In this document: piece by piece, positions 52,222 to 62,500 of the stretch
Layout: each line of letters begins with the position of its first letter
Numbering within the stretch: position 1 is the stretch's first letter
Origin: Zeaxanthinibacter enoshimensis
GTDB lineage: Bacteria > Bacteroidota > Bacteroidia > Flavobacteriales > Flavobacteriaceae
Direction of reading: 5' to 3'
DNA: 64,000 nt
Assembly: GCF_004362865.1 (NCBI RefSeq)
Contig: NZ_SNYI01000002.1
Location: forward strand, 124,001-188,000
Translations under genes and position numbers: made by a program
The notes under the pieces: generated by a model
The model's input: the letters and a program-made list of their open reading frames with translations, nothing else
Databases searched by the model: none
Told to the model about the DNA's origin: nothing

Positions 52222-52825
52222 ATAACAGGACCGTCTCCACCCTGGGGTCCTCTTTCAGTCTTTTATTGTATTCCAGCAATACAGGGGTGGTCTTATCGCC
52301 GGACTTCACTTCCTCGAGTACCTTCCCGGACCATAACACGTTATCAGAGATGATCAGGCATCCCGGGTTAACTTTTTCCATTACCACCTCGTAGTAAGAG
52401 AGGTATTCCTTTTTTTCAGCATCGATGTACATCAGGTCAAACTTTAAGGGTAGCCCGGGGATAATATCCAGGGCATTCCCGGTATGTTGTACGATACGAT
52501 CCCCCGCACCACTCCTGTCAAAATAGGTTCTCTGCATGGCATGTAATTCCTCGTTGACGTCTATGGTGTGAAGTGTGCCTTCAGGATGTAGTCCTTCAGC
52601 AAGGCAAATGGCAGAATACCCGGTATAGGTTCCTATTTCCAGGATATTCTTCGGGCGCTGTAACTTGGAAAGCATACTCAGCAACCTTCCCTGGTAATGC
52701 CCGGTGAGCATCCGGGGCTGGATTACTTTCAGATGGGTTTCCCGGGTGAGCTCTTTCAATAATTCGGGTTCATCCTGGGAGTGATTCTCCACGTACCATT
52801 CCAGTGATTCAGGCAGAAAATGCAT
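52184..52825 (-). CDS. O-methyltransferase (class I, catechol-type)
   Basis: Starting at the ATG at 52823-52825 this 213-residue SAM enzyme resembles the cation-dependent O-methyltransferases: NILEIGTYTGYSAICLAEGL (SAM loop), TIDVNEELHAM (acidic ribose contact), LMYIDAEKKEYLSYYEVVM and IISDNVLWSGKV with the metal-binding DN pair. The small-molecule substrate is unknown. A longer frame to 52852 reads through the promoter element at 52840-52847, so the shorter start is preferred. The 3' end overlaps the converging PAP2 gene by 38 bp. Confidence 0.88.
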   Translation of the reverse strand: MHFLPESLEWYVENHSQDEPELLKELTRETHLKVIQPRMLTGHYQGRLLSMLSKLQRPKNILEIGTYTGYSAICLAEGLHPEGTLHTIDVNEELHAMQRTYFDRSGAGDRIVQHTGNALDIIPGLPLKFDLMYIDAEKKEYLSYYEVVMEKVNPGCLIISDNVLWSGKVLEEVKSGDKTTPVLLEYNKRLKEDPRVETVLLSIRDGLTLSRVL

Positions 52826-52839
52826 ATCTTCATTTTGTG

Positions 52840-52872
52840 CAAAAATAGCCATTTATGGCACAGTCTTAACAA
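52840..52872 (-). promoter_or_regulatory. Promoter of the O-methyltransferase gene
   Basis: On the minus strand TTG (52870-52872) and TATTTTTG (52840-52847) are separated by 22 bp, fitting the Bacteroidota promoter. The distance to the chosen ATG is 14 bp. Confidence 0.58.
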
Positions 52873-52880
52873 TTTCAACC

Positions 52881-53342
52881 ATGGCGATCAAAATACGAAA
52901 AGCTGAGACCGGGGACCTGAAGACTCTGGCCCGTTTTGAGCAGGAACTCATCCGTGCAGAACGACCGATGGACCCAACCATTAAACCCGACCCGGTTACT
53001 TATTATGACCTGCAGGAACTGATCAGTAACCCCGAGGTGCATTTCCTCGTGGCAGAGATAGATAATAAAGTGATCGCCTGCGGTTATGCCCGCCCTAAAC
53101 CGGCCCGGCCTTACCTGGATCATACCGATTACGCCTACCTGGGCTTCATGTATACAGACCCGGAATACCGTGGGAAGGGAATAAACAAACTGTTGATGGG
53201 GCACCTGGAGCACTGGGCCGGAAAGCAAGGGCTTAACGAATTGAGGCTAACGGTGTATACGGAAAACTACCCTGCCATCAGGGCCTATGAAAAAGCCGGA
53301 TTTGCGAAGCACCTCATAGAGATGCGGTACCGCAGGGAATAG
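52881..53342 (+). CDS. GNAT-family N-acetyltransferase
   Basis: This 153-residue protein has the GNAT fold: KIRKAETGDLKTLARFEQEL at the start, VHFLVAEIDNKVIACGYARP in the middle strands and the acetyl-CoA loop in MYTDPEYRGKGINKLLMGHL (motif A, RGKG). It ends AIRAYEKAGFAKHLIEMRY, as usual. The acceptor is unknown; amines, antibiotics or protein N-termini are all possible. It is divergent from the O-methyltransferase gene and 64 bp upstream of kynU. Confidence 0.88.
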   Translation: MAIKIRKAETGDLKTLARFEQELIRAERPMDPTIKPDPVTYYDLQELISNPEVHFLVAEIDNKVIACGYARPKPARPYLDHTDYAYLGFMYTDPEYRGKGINKLLMGHLEHWAGKQGLNELRLTVYTENYPAIRAYEKAGFAKHLIEMRYRRE

Positions 53343-53385
53343 CAGAACTTCTTATCAGGATATGGAGATATCATCCGGCTTGTCG

Positions 53386-53393
53386 TATTTTTG
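53386..53393 (+). promoter_or_regulatory. Promoter -7 element of kynU
   Basis: TATTTTTG, 13 bp before the kynU ATG at 53407, matches TAnnTTTG. Confidence 0.45.
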
Positions 53394-53406
53394 AAAAAAA
53401 CACCAG

Positions 53407-54681
53407 ATGGAATTTCAGAATACCCTCGCTTACGCAAGAAAACTTGATGAAGAAGACCCGCTCAGGTCGTACAGGTCTGAATTTCATTTTCCCGAGCACA
53501 ATGGTAAGCCTGTCATCTATTTCACCGGGAATTCCCTGGGATTACAGCCAAAACGCACCCAAAAATATATAGACGAAGTGATGTCTGACTGGAAGAATAT
53601 GGCTGTGGAAGGTCATTTTAAGGCAGACAAACCCTGGTGGGATTACCACGAACGGCTGGCTGCGCCGCTTGCGAAGATCGTCGGGGCCAAACCAGAGGAG
53701 GTTTCGGTGATGAACACCCTTACGGTTAACCTTCATTTGCTGATGGTTTCTTTCTATCGCCCGGACAAGAAAAGATTCAAGATCCTTTGTGAAGAGAAAG
53801 CATTTCCTTCTGACCAGTATATGCTGCAGAGCCAGGTGAGGTTTCACGGATTTGATCCGGAAGAGGCTGTTGTGACGGTAAATAAGAGAGAAGGAGAGAA
53901 CTTCTGGCGAACAGAGGATATTGTGGCTAAGATCCACGAAGTAGGGGATGAGCTGGCCCTGGTGATGATAGGAGGGCTCAATTACTATAACGGGCAGGTT
54001 TTTGATATGAAGACCATCACCGAAGCTGGCCATGAAGTGGGGGCAATGGTAGGCTGGGACCTGGCCCATGCTGCCGGTAATATTACCCTGAAACTGCACG
54101 AGTGGGATGTGGATTTTGCCGCCTGGTGCAGCTATAAATATATGAACAGCGGCCCGGGGAATGCCTCGGGTGTCTTCATTAACGAAAAGTACCTGGATCG
54201 TACGGATATCCCCAGGTTCGAAGGCTGGTGGGGTACCAAGAAGGAAACCCGTTTCCTGATGCGGCCCGAGTTTGAACCTATTTCTACCGCCGACGCCTGG
54301 CAATTGAGTAATGCCCCGATCCTGTCGGTTGCTCCTTACCTGGCATCGCTGGAACTGTTCGAGGAAGTGGGAATGCCGGCTCTGATCAAGAAGCGCAACA
54401 AAATTGTCGCCTACCTGGAATTCATCCTGAAAGAAATTGATAAAGAAGTAGACAGCAGTTTTGAGATCATCACCCCGGAAGACCGCGGGTGCCAGCTCTC
54501 GGTATTTCTTCACGGAGAGGGACGTCCGCTCTTTGATTTCCTGATGGAGAACGGCGTTATCCCTGACTGGCGCGAACCCAACGTGATCCGGCTCGCCCCG
54601 GCACCGTTCTATTGTAGTTACGAAGATATGTATCATTTCGGGCAGTTGCTCAAGAAAGGAATTCTCGAAAAAGTTTCCTGA
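53407..54681 (+). CDS. kynU: Kynureninase
   Basis: This 424-residue PLP enzyme splits kynurenine to anthranilate and alanine (or 3-hydroxykynurenine to 3-hydroxyanthranilate) in tryptophan breakdown. The Schiff-base lysine lies in AAWCSYKYMNSGPG near residue 244, with the cofactor Asp in VGWDLAHAAGN and phosphate-binding residues in FTGNSLGLQP at the start. The length fits. Other genes of the pathway (tryptophan dioxygenase, kynurenine monooxygenase) do not occur in this window. A promoter element lies 13 bp upstream. Confidence 0.95.
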   Translation: MEFQNTLAYARKLDEEDPLRSYRSEFHFPEHNGKPVIYFTGNSLGLQPKRTQKYIDEVMSDWKNMAVEGHFKADKPWWDYHERLAAPLAKIVGAKPEEVSVMNTLTVNLHLLMVSFYRPDKKRFKILCEEKAFPSDQYMLQSQVRFHGFDPEEAVVTVNKREGENFWRTEDIVAKIHEVGDELALVMIGGLNYYNGQVFDMKTITEAGHEVGAMVGWDLAHAAGNITLKLHEWDVDFAAWCSYKYMNSGPGNASGVFINEKYLDRTDIPRFEGWWGTKKETRFLMRPEFEPISTADAWQLSNAPILSVAPYLASLELFEEVGMPALIKKRNKIVAYLEFILKEIDKEVDSSFEIITPEDRGCQLSVFLHGEGRPLFDFLMENGVIPDWREPNVIRLAPAPFYCSYEDMYHFGQLLKKGILEKVS

Positions 54682-54721
54682 GTTTTACGGAAGTGATCTA
54701 TATTTAATACTTCACACTCCG

Positions 54722-54733
54722 GGTATTAATACC
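54722..54733. promoter_or_regulatory. Palindrome GGTATTAATACC before the MFS gene
   Basis: A perfect 12-bp palindrome lies 17 bp before the MFS ATG. It is flanked by CCG and GGG, so pairing extends further with one mismatch. A weak TATATTTA (-7-like) lies just upstream. No T-run follows, so it is unlikely to be a terminator; an operator is possible. Confidence 0.4.
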
Positions 54734-54750
54734 GGGATGCACCGCATTCT

Positions 54751-55896
54751 ATGAGCTCACTTCAACTGATACTCTCCAGGTCCAGGTATTTTGCACCGGC
54801 CTGGGTCTTTGCGAGTCTCAATATCTGGTTTGGCACCTGGGCCATCTATATCCCGGCGGTAAAAAGCCAGTTGGGGATTGATAAAGCCAGCCTGGGAATC
54901 GCGCTCTTTTGCCTGTCTTTAGGTGTATTTGCGATCTTCCCCGTGGCACCCAGGCTCGTTAACCGAATGGGAGTAGGAAAAGCTACCTGGTACGCTGTGC
55001 TGGCGGCCAGTGTTGCGGCATTACTGCCGTTACTGGTGAACGACTTTTACCTGCTGATGTTATCCCTTTTCTTTTTCGGAGCTACCAATGGATTCCTCGA
55101 TATTTCCATGAATACCCTCGTGACCGAGATCGAGAAGGAAGATGGGAGAAAGTTCATGTCTTCCGCTCACGGGTTTTTCAGCCTGGGCGGGGTGATTGCC
55201 GGGTTGGGCAGTTTTATGATCCCGGTTATGCCATCTCCTGCTATTCATATGTTGATCGTGGTGCTGGTGGTGCTGATCATAAATTACAGGTTTCACCGCC
55301 ATTATCTCCATATCAAGGCGGCTCCTGTGGAAAAAGAACCTTTCAGCCTGCGGTTGTTCCGGCCTCTGTTGTTATTGGGAATTGTTTCTTTTATCGTCAT
55401 GGCCAGTGAGGGTGCTGTTGTAGACTGGAGCGCCCTGTATCTTAAAGAAATCAGTATGGCCCCAGAGGTGCTCCTGGGATCAGGCTTCCTGGCATTTTCC
55501 ATCACGATGACCCTGGGCCGTTTCCTGGGTGACGCGATCAGTGCCAGGATAGGGTCGGTAAAGATCGTTGCTCTGGGAATATTGGTCGCCATAGCTGGTT
55601 ACCTCGCTGTCCTGGCAAGCTTCACTTACGTGGCCATTCTCGGGTTCGCTTTGATCGGCCTGGGGTTTTCCGTGATCATACCGGAGTTGTTCCGTATCGG
55701 AGGTCATGTGAAAGGGGTGGATTCCTCCCAGGGAGTGGCCTTCATCGCAGGATCGGGTTATGCAGGCTTCCTGATGGCGCCGCCCGTGCTCGGCTTCCTT
55801 GCAGAAAGTTCGTCCCTGAAGATCAGTTTTATGGTGCTGTTGGGAGGGTCCCTGGTTGTTCTTCTCGCTACGCTGCGCCTTAGGGCAAAGCAGTGA
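54751..55896 (+). CDS. Major-facilitator-superfamily transporter
   Basis: This 381-residue permease has about 12 membrane helices and resembles the sugar/inner-membrane MFS group (YbjJ/fucose permease-like). Features are ARYFAPAWVFASLNIWFGTW-type first helix sequence, FFGATNGFLDISMNTLVTEI, the SSAHGFFSLGGVIAGLGSF motif, LGIVSFIVMASEGAVVDWSA at the start of the second half, and GFALIGLGFSVIIPELF. The substrate cannot be read from sequence. A palindrome precedes it and may regulate it. It ends 4 bp from the converging lipoprotein gene. Confidence 0.9.
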   Translation: MSSLQLILSRSRYFAPAWVFASLNIWFGTWAIYIPAVKSQLGIDKASLGIALFCLSLGVFAIFPVAPRLVNRMGVGKATWYAVLAASVAALLPLLVNDFYLLMLSLFFFGATNGFLDISMNTLVTEIEKEDGRKFMSSAHGFFSLGGVIAGLGSFMIPVMPSPAIHMLIVVLVVLIINYRFHRHYLHIKAAPVEKEPFSLRLFRPLLLLGIVSFIVMASEGAVVDWSALYLKEISMAPEVLLGSGFLAFSITMTLGRFLGDAISARIGSVKIVALGILVAIAGYLAVLASFTYVAILGFALIGLGFSVIIPELFRIGGHVKGVDSSQGVAFIAGSGYAGFLMAPPVLGFLAESSSLKISFMVLLGGSLVVLLATLRLRAKQ

Positions 55897-55900
55897 CCTT

Positions 55901-56578
55901 TTATTCCATCGCCACTTTCAGGTCAGTAAAATATAGCCTGGAACCGCTTTCCTCGTTCTTGTGCATGGTGGCGATTAGTAAGCCTCCAAAGTCCTTATAA
56001 TCCTCCCAGGTGGTACTCAGGTTGGGTTCGGGCGCATTTGCTTTCCTGAAACTCCATTCTTTCACCCGGTAATCCTCGCCCAGGTAGAAATCGTAGGCAT
56101 CCCCGGGGGTGTACCCGCCTTCGTTCCCGTAAACAATAGTCAGCTTATTCATTTTACTCCCCGATACAGGTGCAGTTACCGCTTCCTGGTATTCATACTC
56201 AAAATTATCCTGGTCCCAAACCAGCTGGTAAGGAGCGAGCAGCCAGTATTTGTCGTTGATAAAACTGGCATCAGCTTTCATATTAAGACTATCTACCTCC
56301 TTGCGGTTATAGCTCAGGGTATCTGCGCTCATCTGCATGGTCACCGCCTGGCTTCCGGGTTCCCAGCGCCAGTGCCGTTCAAAATGGGTAGTGTCCCTGT
56401 CCACGTTAAAAGTAAACTGTATCTGGCGGACATCCTTCCAATGCTCATACCCGTGCGCATAAGCGACTTTTTCCAGGATGGTTTTTTCTTCTTCAGCCGT
56501 TCCCGGTTTTTCCGTTGGGTTCTTGCAGGATACTGTGGTTAATAAAACTAAGAGAAGTAAAAGGAGCGACTTTTTCAT
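55901..56578 (-). CDS. Lipoprotein, DUF6503-like
   Basis: This 225-residue protein has a lipoprotein signal (SLLLLLLVLLTTVSC, Cys about residue 18). Its core, LEKVAYAHGYEHWKDVRQIQFTF with FERHWRWEPGSQAVTMQ and YGNEGGYTPGDAYDFYLGED, resembles the flavobacterial family I recall as DUF6503, thought to have a LolA/LppX-like half-barrel; this is from memory. It may bind a hydrophobic ligand. The strong two-part promoter upstream suggests a single-gene unit. Confidence 0.7.
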   Translation of the reverse strand: MKKSLLLLLLVLLTTVSCKNPTEKPGTAEEEKTILEKVAYAHGYEHWKDVRQIQFTFNVDRDTTHFERHWRWEPGSQAVTMQMSADTLSYNRKEVDSLNMKADASFINDKYWLLAPYQLVWDQDNFEYEYQEAVTAPVSGSKMNKLTIVYGNEGGYTPGDAYDFYLGEDYRVKEWSFRKANAPEPNLSTTWEDYKDFGGLLIATMHKNEESGSRLYFTDLKVAME

Positions 56579-56592
56579 TATTCATCTTTTTT

Positions 56593-56625
56593 CAAATATA
56601 CAGGCTTAAAACAATGTGTTCCAAA
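56593..56625 (-). promoter_or_regulatory. Promoter of the DUF6503-like gene
   Basis: On the minus strand TTTG (56622-56625) and TATATTTG (56593-56600) are separated by 21 bp, a full match to the Bacteroidota promoter. The -7 element lies 14 bp before the ATG. Confidence 0.62.
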
Positions 56626-56648
56626 TTGTTTTAGCACGGGATGGGGAT

Positions 56649-56687
56649 AAAAAAAAGAGACAAGGATAGATCCTGTCTCTTTTTTTA
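56649..56687 (-). terminator. Terminator of the adhesin-PorP-PorE operon
   Basis: A stem of GAGACAaGGAT with ATCCTGTCTC (one bulge, 2-base loop, about 56657-56680) is flanked by A and T runs on both sides. It lies about 25 bp after the OmpA-protein stop and ends the minus-strand operon; the T-run on the plus strand would let it work both ways. Confidence 0.8.
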
Positions 56688-56710
56688 GTCGACTTGTATA
56701 AATACCATTA

Positions 56711-58663
56711 TCAGTGTTTCGCCAGTAACTGTCTGCCTTTTTTGATCTGTATGATCGGAAATTCTGTTCGCCTGTTCAGCTCCAGTTCATCAGCCGTGCA
56801 ATCTGATCTGCCCGTACAGTCGTTTACCGGTTCCCTTTTCCCGAATCCTTTGTAAGATACGATCTGATCAGGGGAAACCCCGTGAGCGATCAGGTATTCA
56901 TAGGTAGATCTGGCCCTTCTTTCCGAAAGATCATCATTATAGGCATGGCTACCCACGGGATCGGTATGGGCTTCCAGGCGGATGATCATTTCCGGATAGG
57001 TCACGGTCATCAGTTTTACTACCTTATCTAATTCCCTTGCCGCATCCGGCCGGATATCGTGTTTGTTGAAATCAAAATATATCTTTTTCAGGTTAGCAAG
57101 CAGTTTCAGGTCCAGTACCGGTTCCAGGATGATATCCTGCCTCATGATACGGGTTGTGAGAGGCGTCACGTAGGTGTTAAAATATACGGACTTATGGGGA
57201 TGTGTACGGCGTACCGCCTCCAGCATATAATTCCGCTCCCTGTTGATGAACATACTGTAGTAACCATTTGAATCCGTGGTTACTTCTCCCTCCTTGATAC
57301 CTGTCTTCTGGTCATAGATGGTGATTCGCACACTATCCAGGGGCTGTCCGTTCACTCCGTCATGTACGTATCCTTCCACGGTAAGGGAAGGGGTGAACTT
57401 GAATTTATAAATATCATCACTGCCTTTACCACCTTCCCGGTTAGAACTGATATAACCGAAAATTCCATTTTCATGGGCGTAGTAACCAAAATCGTCTGCA
57501 CCCGAATTGACCGGGGTTCCCAGGTTGATCACATCGACGATCTTCCCTTCTTCGTTAGTAATAGTGGAGAAGATGTCTAATTGCCCGTACCCGACGTGCC
57601 CGTCAGAAGAGAAGAACAACTGGTTTTCGTTATTGATAAAAGGGAACATTTCGTTTCCTTCCGTATTCACTACCGGGCCGGCATTGATCGGCGGACCAAT
57701 TCCCCCTCTTTCATGGATCTCAGAATAATAGATATCTGTGCCCCCGAAGCCTCCAGGCCTGTCAGAGGTATAATACAACCTCCTGCCATCGGGACTTACA
57801 TAGGGGTGACCCGTGGAATAATAATCGCTGTTCATCGGCAGGCTTTTGTTTACCTTCCACTCCCCATTTTCTTTCTCAGCGCGATAGATCTTCAGGTTCA
57901 GTTCTTTCTCTATCCCGTAGGCTTTTTTATTCTTATAAAAATTATTCCGGGTAAAGTAGATGACTGTATCCTTCTTATAATCGGTGGTGAAGATGAGGTT
58001 ACTTTCATGGAACTTCGTGTTTACATCACCATTCACCAGTTCCGGGATGGCACCGGGAACATCCTCCCTGATCCTGAAGAGATCCAGCCAGGGCTCATCA
58101 TTCCATCCGTATTCTTCCCCATCCACCTGCTCTTTACTTGAGGAAGCAAAGTAGAGGTAACCATTTTGTGCAAAGACCCCGAAATCACTTTCTTCGGTAT
58201 TAAAATCAGCCAGCTCTACAGTATAACGCTGGCGACTGTTGAACACTACCGAGGCCAGGTTCCCGTCTTTCAGGAAACGCTTCACCCGGGAGTCGTTCTT
58301 GTTGTATTTCTTGTATTTCTTCAACCATTTTTCAGATTCATCATACTGCCCGTCACTATAGAGAGCCATAGCGTACTTAAAATAGTAATCTGTGGGTACG
58401 CTGGAGTTGTTGATGATCTTTTCAAAATGTGGTAAGGCCTTCTTGTAATCACGGATCAGCAGGTAACATTCTGCCAGCTGTTGATGGGCGTGATCCAGGT
58501 TAAAACCACCTTCTACCATCTTCTCATACTCCTTGATCGCTTTACTGTAAGCAAACTGGCCGAAAAAATAGTCACCTCTTTTCTGTGCCCCGTATTGAGC
58601 CATACCCAATTGCATGGTAAAGCTCAGAAGCACTATCAGAAACTTCGTGTATTGGTTCTTCAT
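56711..58663 (-). CDS. PorE-like OmpA-family protein (TPR, PD40, regulatory domain, OmpA)
   Basis: This 650-residue protein has a signal peptide (FLIVLLSFTMQLGMAQ). It then has tetratricopeptide-type helices at about residues 30-140 (AKAIKEYEKM-type, SKAIKEYEKMVEGGFNLDHA), a PD40/WD40 beta-propeller at about 160-420 (SPDGRRLYYTSDRPGGFGGTD), a carboxypeptidase-regulatory-like domain at about 435-510 (TVEGYVHDGVNGQPLDSV) and a C-terminal OmpA domain at about 535-640 (IYFDFNKHDIRPDAAREL, HTDPVGSHAYNDDLSERR). PorE of the T9SS has the same order and binds peptidoglycan through OmpA. It should anchor the PorP-like barrel encoded just upstream. Confidence 0.9.
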   Translation of the reverse strand: MKNQYTKFLIVLLSFTMQLGMAQYGAQKRGDYFFGQFAYSKAIKEYEKMVEGGFNLDHAHQQLAECYLLIRDYKKALPHFEKIINNSSVPTDYYFKYAMALYSDGQYDESEKWLKKYKKYNKNDSRVKRFLKDGNLASVVFNSRQRYTVELADFNTEESDFGVFAQNGYLYFASSSKEQVDGEEYGWNDEPWLDLFRIREDVPGAIPELVNGDVNTKFHESNLIFTTDYKKDTVIYFTRNNFYKNKKAYGIEKELNLKIYRAEKENGEWKVNKSLPMNSDYYSTGHPYVSPDGRRLYYTSDRPGGFGGTDIYYSEIHERGGIGPPINAGPVVNTEGNEMFPFINNENQLFFSSDGHVGYGQLDIFSTITNEEGKIVDVINLGTPVNSGADDFGYYAHENGIFGYISSNREGGKGSDDIYKFKFTPSLTVEGYVHDGVNGQPLDSVRITIYDQKTGIKEGEVTTDSNGYYSMFINRERNYMLEAVRRTHPHKSVYFNTYVTPLTTRIMRQDIILEPVLDLKLLANLKKIYFDFNKHDIRPDAARELDKVVKLMTVTYPEMIIRLEAHTDPVGSHAYNDDLSERRARSTYEYLIAHGVSPDQIVSYKGFGKREPVNDCTGRSDCTADELELNRRTEFPIIQIKKGRQLLAKH

Positions 58664-58673
58664 AATGCGGTTT

Positions 58674-59579
58674 TTAAAAGTACCTGGGGGATTTAGCAGG
58701 TCCTAGTTTTTTAAATCCAGTTTCATAGATCAGGATCACTTCATGTGTTCCCGAAGAATAAGGTTTCAGGTCCCCGGTAGGGGTGTCATAGGCATATCCG
58801 ATCCGGAAATCCTTACTGATCTGGTAATCGATCAGGGCTCCGAAGCCGGACGAATTATTTAGTCTGTAGGTTGCTCCAAACCAGATCTTTTCTGAATAAA
58901 GGAAATAAGCCGAAAGGTCATAGGAAGAGGGAGCACCATTGGTGAACTTGCTCAACATGGTAGGCTTGAATTTCAGATTTGCTGATAGATCTACCACGTA
59001 CCCGCCGATGGCGTAATAACTGTTCCGTTCAACGGCCTGGAATTCTCCCTCGTTTAGGTCTGTATTGAGGATTCGGGGAGAGGAGATCCCAACGTACCAA
59101 CGATCCGTGCTCAGGAAGGTTCCTGCACCGATATTCGGGGACCATTGGGTGAAATTAGCATTGAAAAACGGGTCGCTGCCATCCGGACTTTCCAGGTAAT
59201 AGTTCGTAAAACCGGCTTTTAACCCGAACGAGAGCTTTGCAGCCTGGGTAACCGGGATGGTATAGGAAAAATCTCCGTAGATATAATTGGTCTTTTCAAA
59301 ACCTAGACGGTCATTGATATAGGATAACCCTAAGCCGATCCTGTCATTCCGCAATGGAGCGTGCAGGGAAAAAGTATTGGTCCTCGGGTTTCCTTCTATC
59401 CCTGTCCATTGGTTCCTGTGCAGGGCCGTCAGGTTGAGCGTACCCCTGCTGCCTGCATAGGCCGGGTTCACTGATATGGTATTGAACATGTACTGGGTGA
59501 ACTGTGGCAACTGCTGGGCGTTGACTCCAGAGCATACTACCAGTATCATCAGTACGATGTATTTCTTCAGACTTTCCAT
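58674..59579 (-). CDS. PorP/SprF-family outer-membrane protein
   Basis: This 301-residue barrel has a signal peptide (KYIVLMILVVCSGVNAQ) and the PorP/SprF start QQLPQFTQYMFNTISVNPAYAG followed by LTALHRNQWTGIEGNP. It has about ten strands and ends EVILIYETGFKKL. Each member is usually encoded beside a type-B CTD protein and helps anchor or export it; SprF does this for the gliding adhesin SprB. Its gene is 10 bp after the giant adhesin and 10 bp before the PorE-like gene, forming a three-gene unit. Confidence 0.93.
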   Translation of the reverse strand: MESLKKYIVLMILVVCSGVNAQQLPQFTQYMFNTISVNPAYAGSRGTLNLTALHRNQWTGIEGNPRTNTFSLHAPLRNDRIGLGLSYINDRLGFEKTNYIYGDFSYTIPVTQAAKLSFGLKAGFTNYYLESPDGSDPFFNANFTQWSPNIGAGTFLSTDRWYVGISSPRILNTDLNEGEFQAVERNSYYAIGGYVVDLSANLKFKPTMLSKFTNGAPSSYDLSAYFLYSEKIWFGATYRLNNSSGFGALIDYQISKDFRIGYAYDTPTGDLKPYSSGTHEVILIYETGFKKLGPAKSPRYF

Positions 59580-59589
59580 TTTAGTAGGT

Positions 59590-62500
59590 TTAGTTGGTTC
59601 CGAGATAGATATAACCGTTGATAGGCTCCATTTCCTTATTACTCACCTCGATGATGTAATAGTAGGTTCCGGCAGGAAGCATACCCGAATTTCCGAAAGC
59701 GCTATTTGGGGAATAGCCGCCCCAGTCGTTCTGGTAGTTCTGCCCGTCAAATACTTTCGCACCCCAACGGTTAAAGATCATCACGTGAAAACTGAAGTCA
59801 CAATACTCAACTCCTGTAATCTCGAAGTAATCATTCATACCATCTCCATTAGCAGTAACGGTTTTAGATGCAATAATATTTTCCCGACCACAAGGAACAC
59901 AGTCAGAATTCACATTGATCACGAAGTCCACGTAGTATTTGCAAGTGCCTCCTGTAGAGGTATATTGCACTTCGTATACCCCGACTTCCAGTTCAAAAGG
60001 ATCAAAGGTGCTTCCTTGTAGTTCAGTAGTTCCCGAAACCAGTTCAAAGGTTCCATTAGTGTCAAAACCTGCAGGCAGGTAGTTGACCAGGTCTATTGCG
60101 GGATCTTCCACGCAAATGTCAATTGATACAGTTTCAAGGGCAGGCTGCAGCACAAAAATGATCTGCTCAAAGAGCGCGCTGTTACCACAGGCATCTGTTA
60201 CTGCCCAGCTGCGGATGATCATGAAATCTTCCGAATCTTCAGAGAACTGCGTTTCTTCTGTATAGTTAACTTCATAGTCTCCACATCCCCCGGAGAATTC
60301 CAATACGGGAACTTCAGGGATCTCATCACCACATAACAGGGAGATCTCTTCCTCGTATGCACTGGCCGTGATTGGACCTGTGGCAGGGACAGCAATGGTC
60401 TGTGTATGCGTTACACTGTTCCCGGCACAGTCCGCGGCCGTCCATACCCTTGTTATCATATAACCATTCATACAATTGGCATCATTCGTAACAGTCTCCT
60501 CGAAAACTACGATGACGTCAGGGCTACAGTTATCATTTGCAGTAAGGACGGCAGCAACCGGAACAGTATCACAAGTCACTGTCATATCGGTCGGCAGGGC
60601 TTCTGCAAATTCAGGTGCCTCGGTGTCTATCACTGTGATTACCTGGCTGTGCTCACGAACATTGCCCACACAGTCGGTTACTATCCAGGTCCTGGTAATG
60701 CTGTATTCTGTAGCACATTCGTCATCCTGTCCGCTGATCACTTCCTGGAAATCGATCGTATAAGCACATCCTTCTGCGTTCAGGTTAATTTCCGCAATGG
60801 CCGGGATGTCATCACAACTGGCAGTTTCATCTGCAGGGAAATCATTGGTGCTGTCATTATCCAGTATAGTTCCAGAAGCATCCCCGTTGTTGATGTTCAC
60901 CAGGATATTGGAAATATTGGACAGCCTGACGATGAATATCTCGGTACTTTCGATTATGATATCATCAGTAACCGGCACAGTGATGTCATACGACTCTCCG
61001 TCTGTACCCGTAAAACTGAGGGTACCTGCGGTCTCAGTATAATCCATATTACTGGTCGCAGACATTTCCAGCGTAGTATAATCCACACTAAAACCACCCT
61101 GGACATTTCCCGTCAGGACTACAGTAAAGATTGCAGTACCGTCTGCCTCGTTAATCATTACATCTGTAGCAGTAAAGTCGAGCCCTGTTCCATCTACAGC
61201 GTCATTATCCAGGATATTACCATTGGCCACAGGGGTATTGATGGTGATCAGGTCCGTGGTAAGGCCGGAAAGGTTCAGCTGGAACGACTCTGTGAATTCG
61301 ATCAGGTTGTCATCTTCGATCAGTATTTCTATAGTGTGAGTTTCCCCGTCGTTACCGGCAAAATTCAATGTACCGGCATTGCTGAGGTAATCAGCAGGAG
61401 CTTCCGCGGTACCGTCCGTGGTCGCAAAATCAACACTGAAACCATCCTGGGTAGCACCTGTAAGAACCACACTGAATACAGCACTGATTCCATCTTCATT
61501 TACATTCACCTCGGTGGCTGTAAAATCAAGTCCTGTACCTGCTACCGCATCATTATCGATGATGTTCCCGGTCGCCTGGTTATCATTGATAGTTATCAGG
61601 GTAGTAGAGAGGTTAGAAAGATTAACTACGAAGTTTTCAGTCTCTTCTATTAAAAGGTCTTCATTGATATCGATCACGATCTGCTGGGTCTCCCCGTCAG
61701 TACCTGCGAAGGTCAGGGTACCACTCTTGGAATCGTAATCCCCGTTAGCCACAGCAGTACCATCAGCAGTAGCGTAATCCAGGGTGAATCCACCTTGAAC
61801 AGCTCCCGTAAGGGTTACGGTAAAGGTTGCAGTTCCGTCCGCTTCGTTTACGGTTACGTTGTCATTAGAGAAATCGATCCCTGTTCCGGCACCACCGTCG
61901 TTATCGGTGATGTTCCCGGTCGCCTGGCTATCATTGATAGCGATCAGGGTAGTGGAGAGGTTAGAAAGATTAACTACAAAGTTTTCAGTCTCTTCTATTA
62001 AAAGGTCTTCGTTGATATCGATTATGATCTGCTGGGTCTCCCCATCAGTACCGGCAAAGGTCAGCGTACCACTCTTCGAGTTATAATCACCTGCGCCCGT
62101 TGCACCGGCAACAGCAGATCCATCAGCAGTAGCATAATCCAGGGTGAATCCACCTTGAACAGCACCGCTAAGGGTTACGGTAAAGGTTGCAGTTCCGTCA
62201 GCCTCGTTTACGGTTACGTTGTCATTAGCGAAATCGATCCCTGTTCCGGCACCACCGTCGTTATCGGTGATGTTCCCGGTCGCCTGGTTATCGTTTATAG
62301 CGATCAGGGTAGTAGAGAGGTTAGAAAGATTAACTACAAAGTTTTCCGTCTCCTCGATTAATAGATCTTCATTGATATCGATCACGATCTGCTGGGTCTC
62401 CCCGTCAGTACCGGCGAAGGTCAGGGTACCACTCTTGGAATCGTAATCCCCGTTGGCCACTGCAGTACCATCGGCGGTAGCATAATCCAGGGTGAAACCA

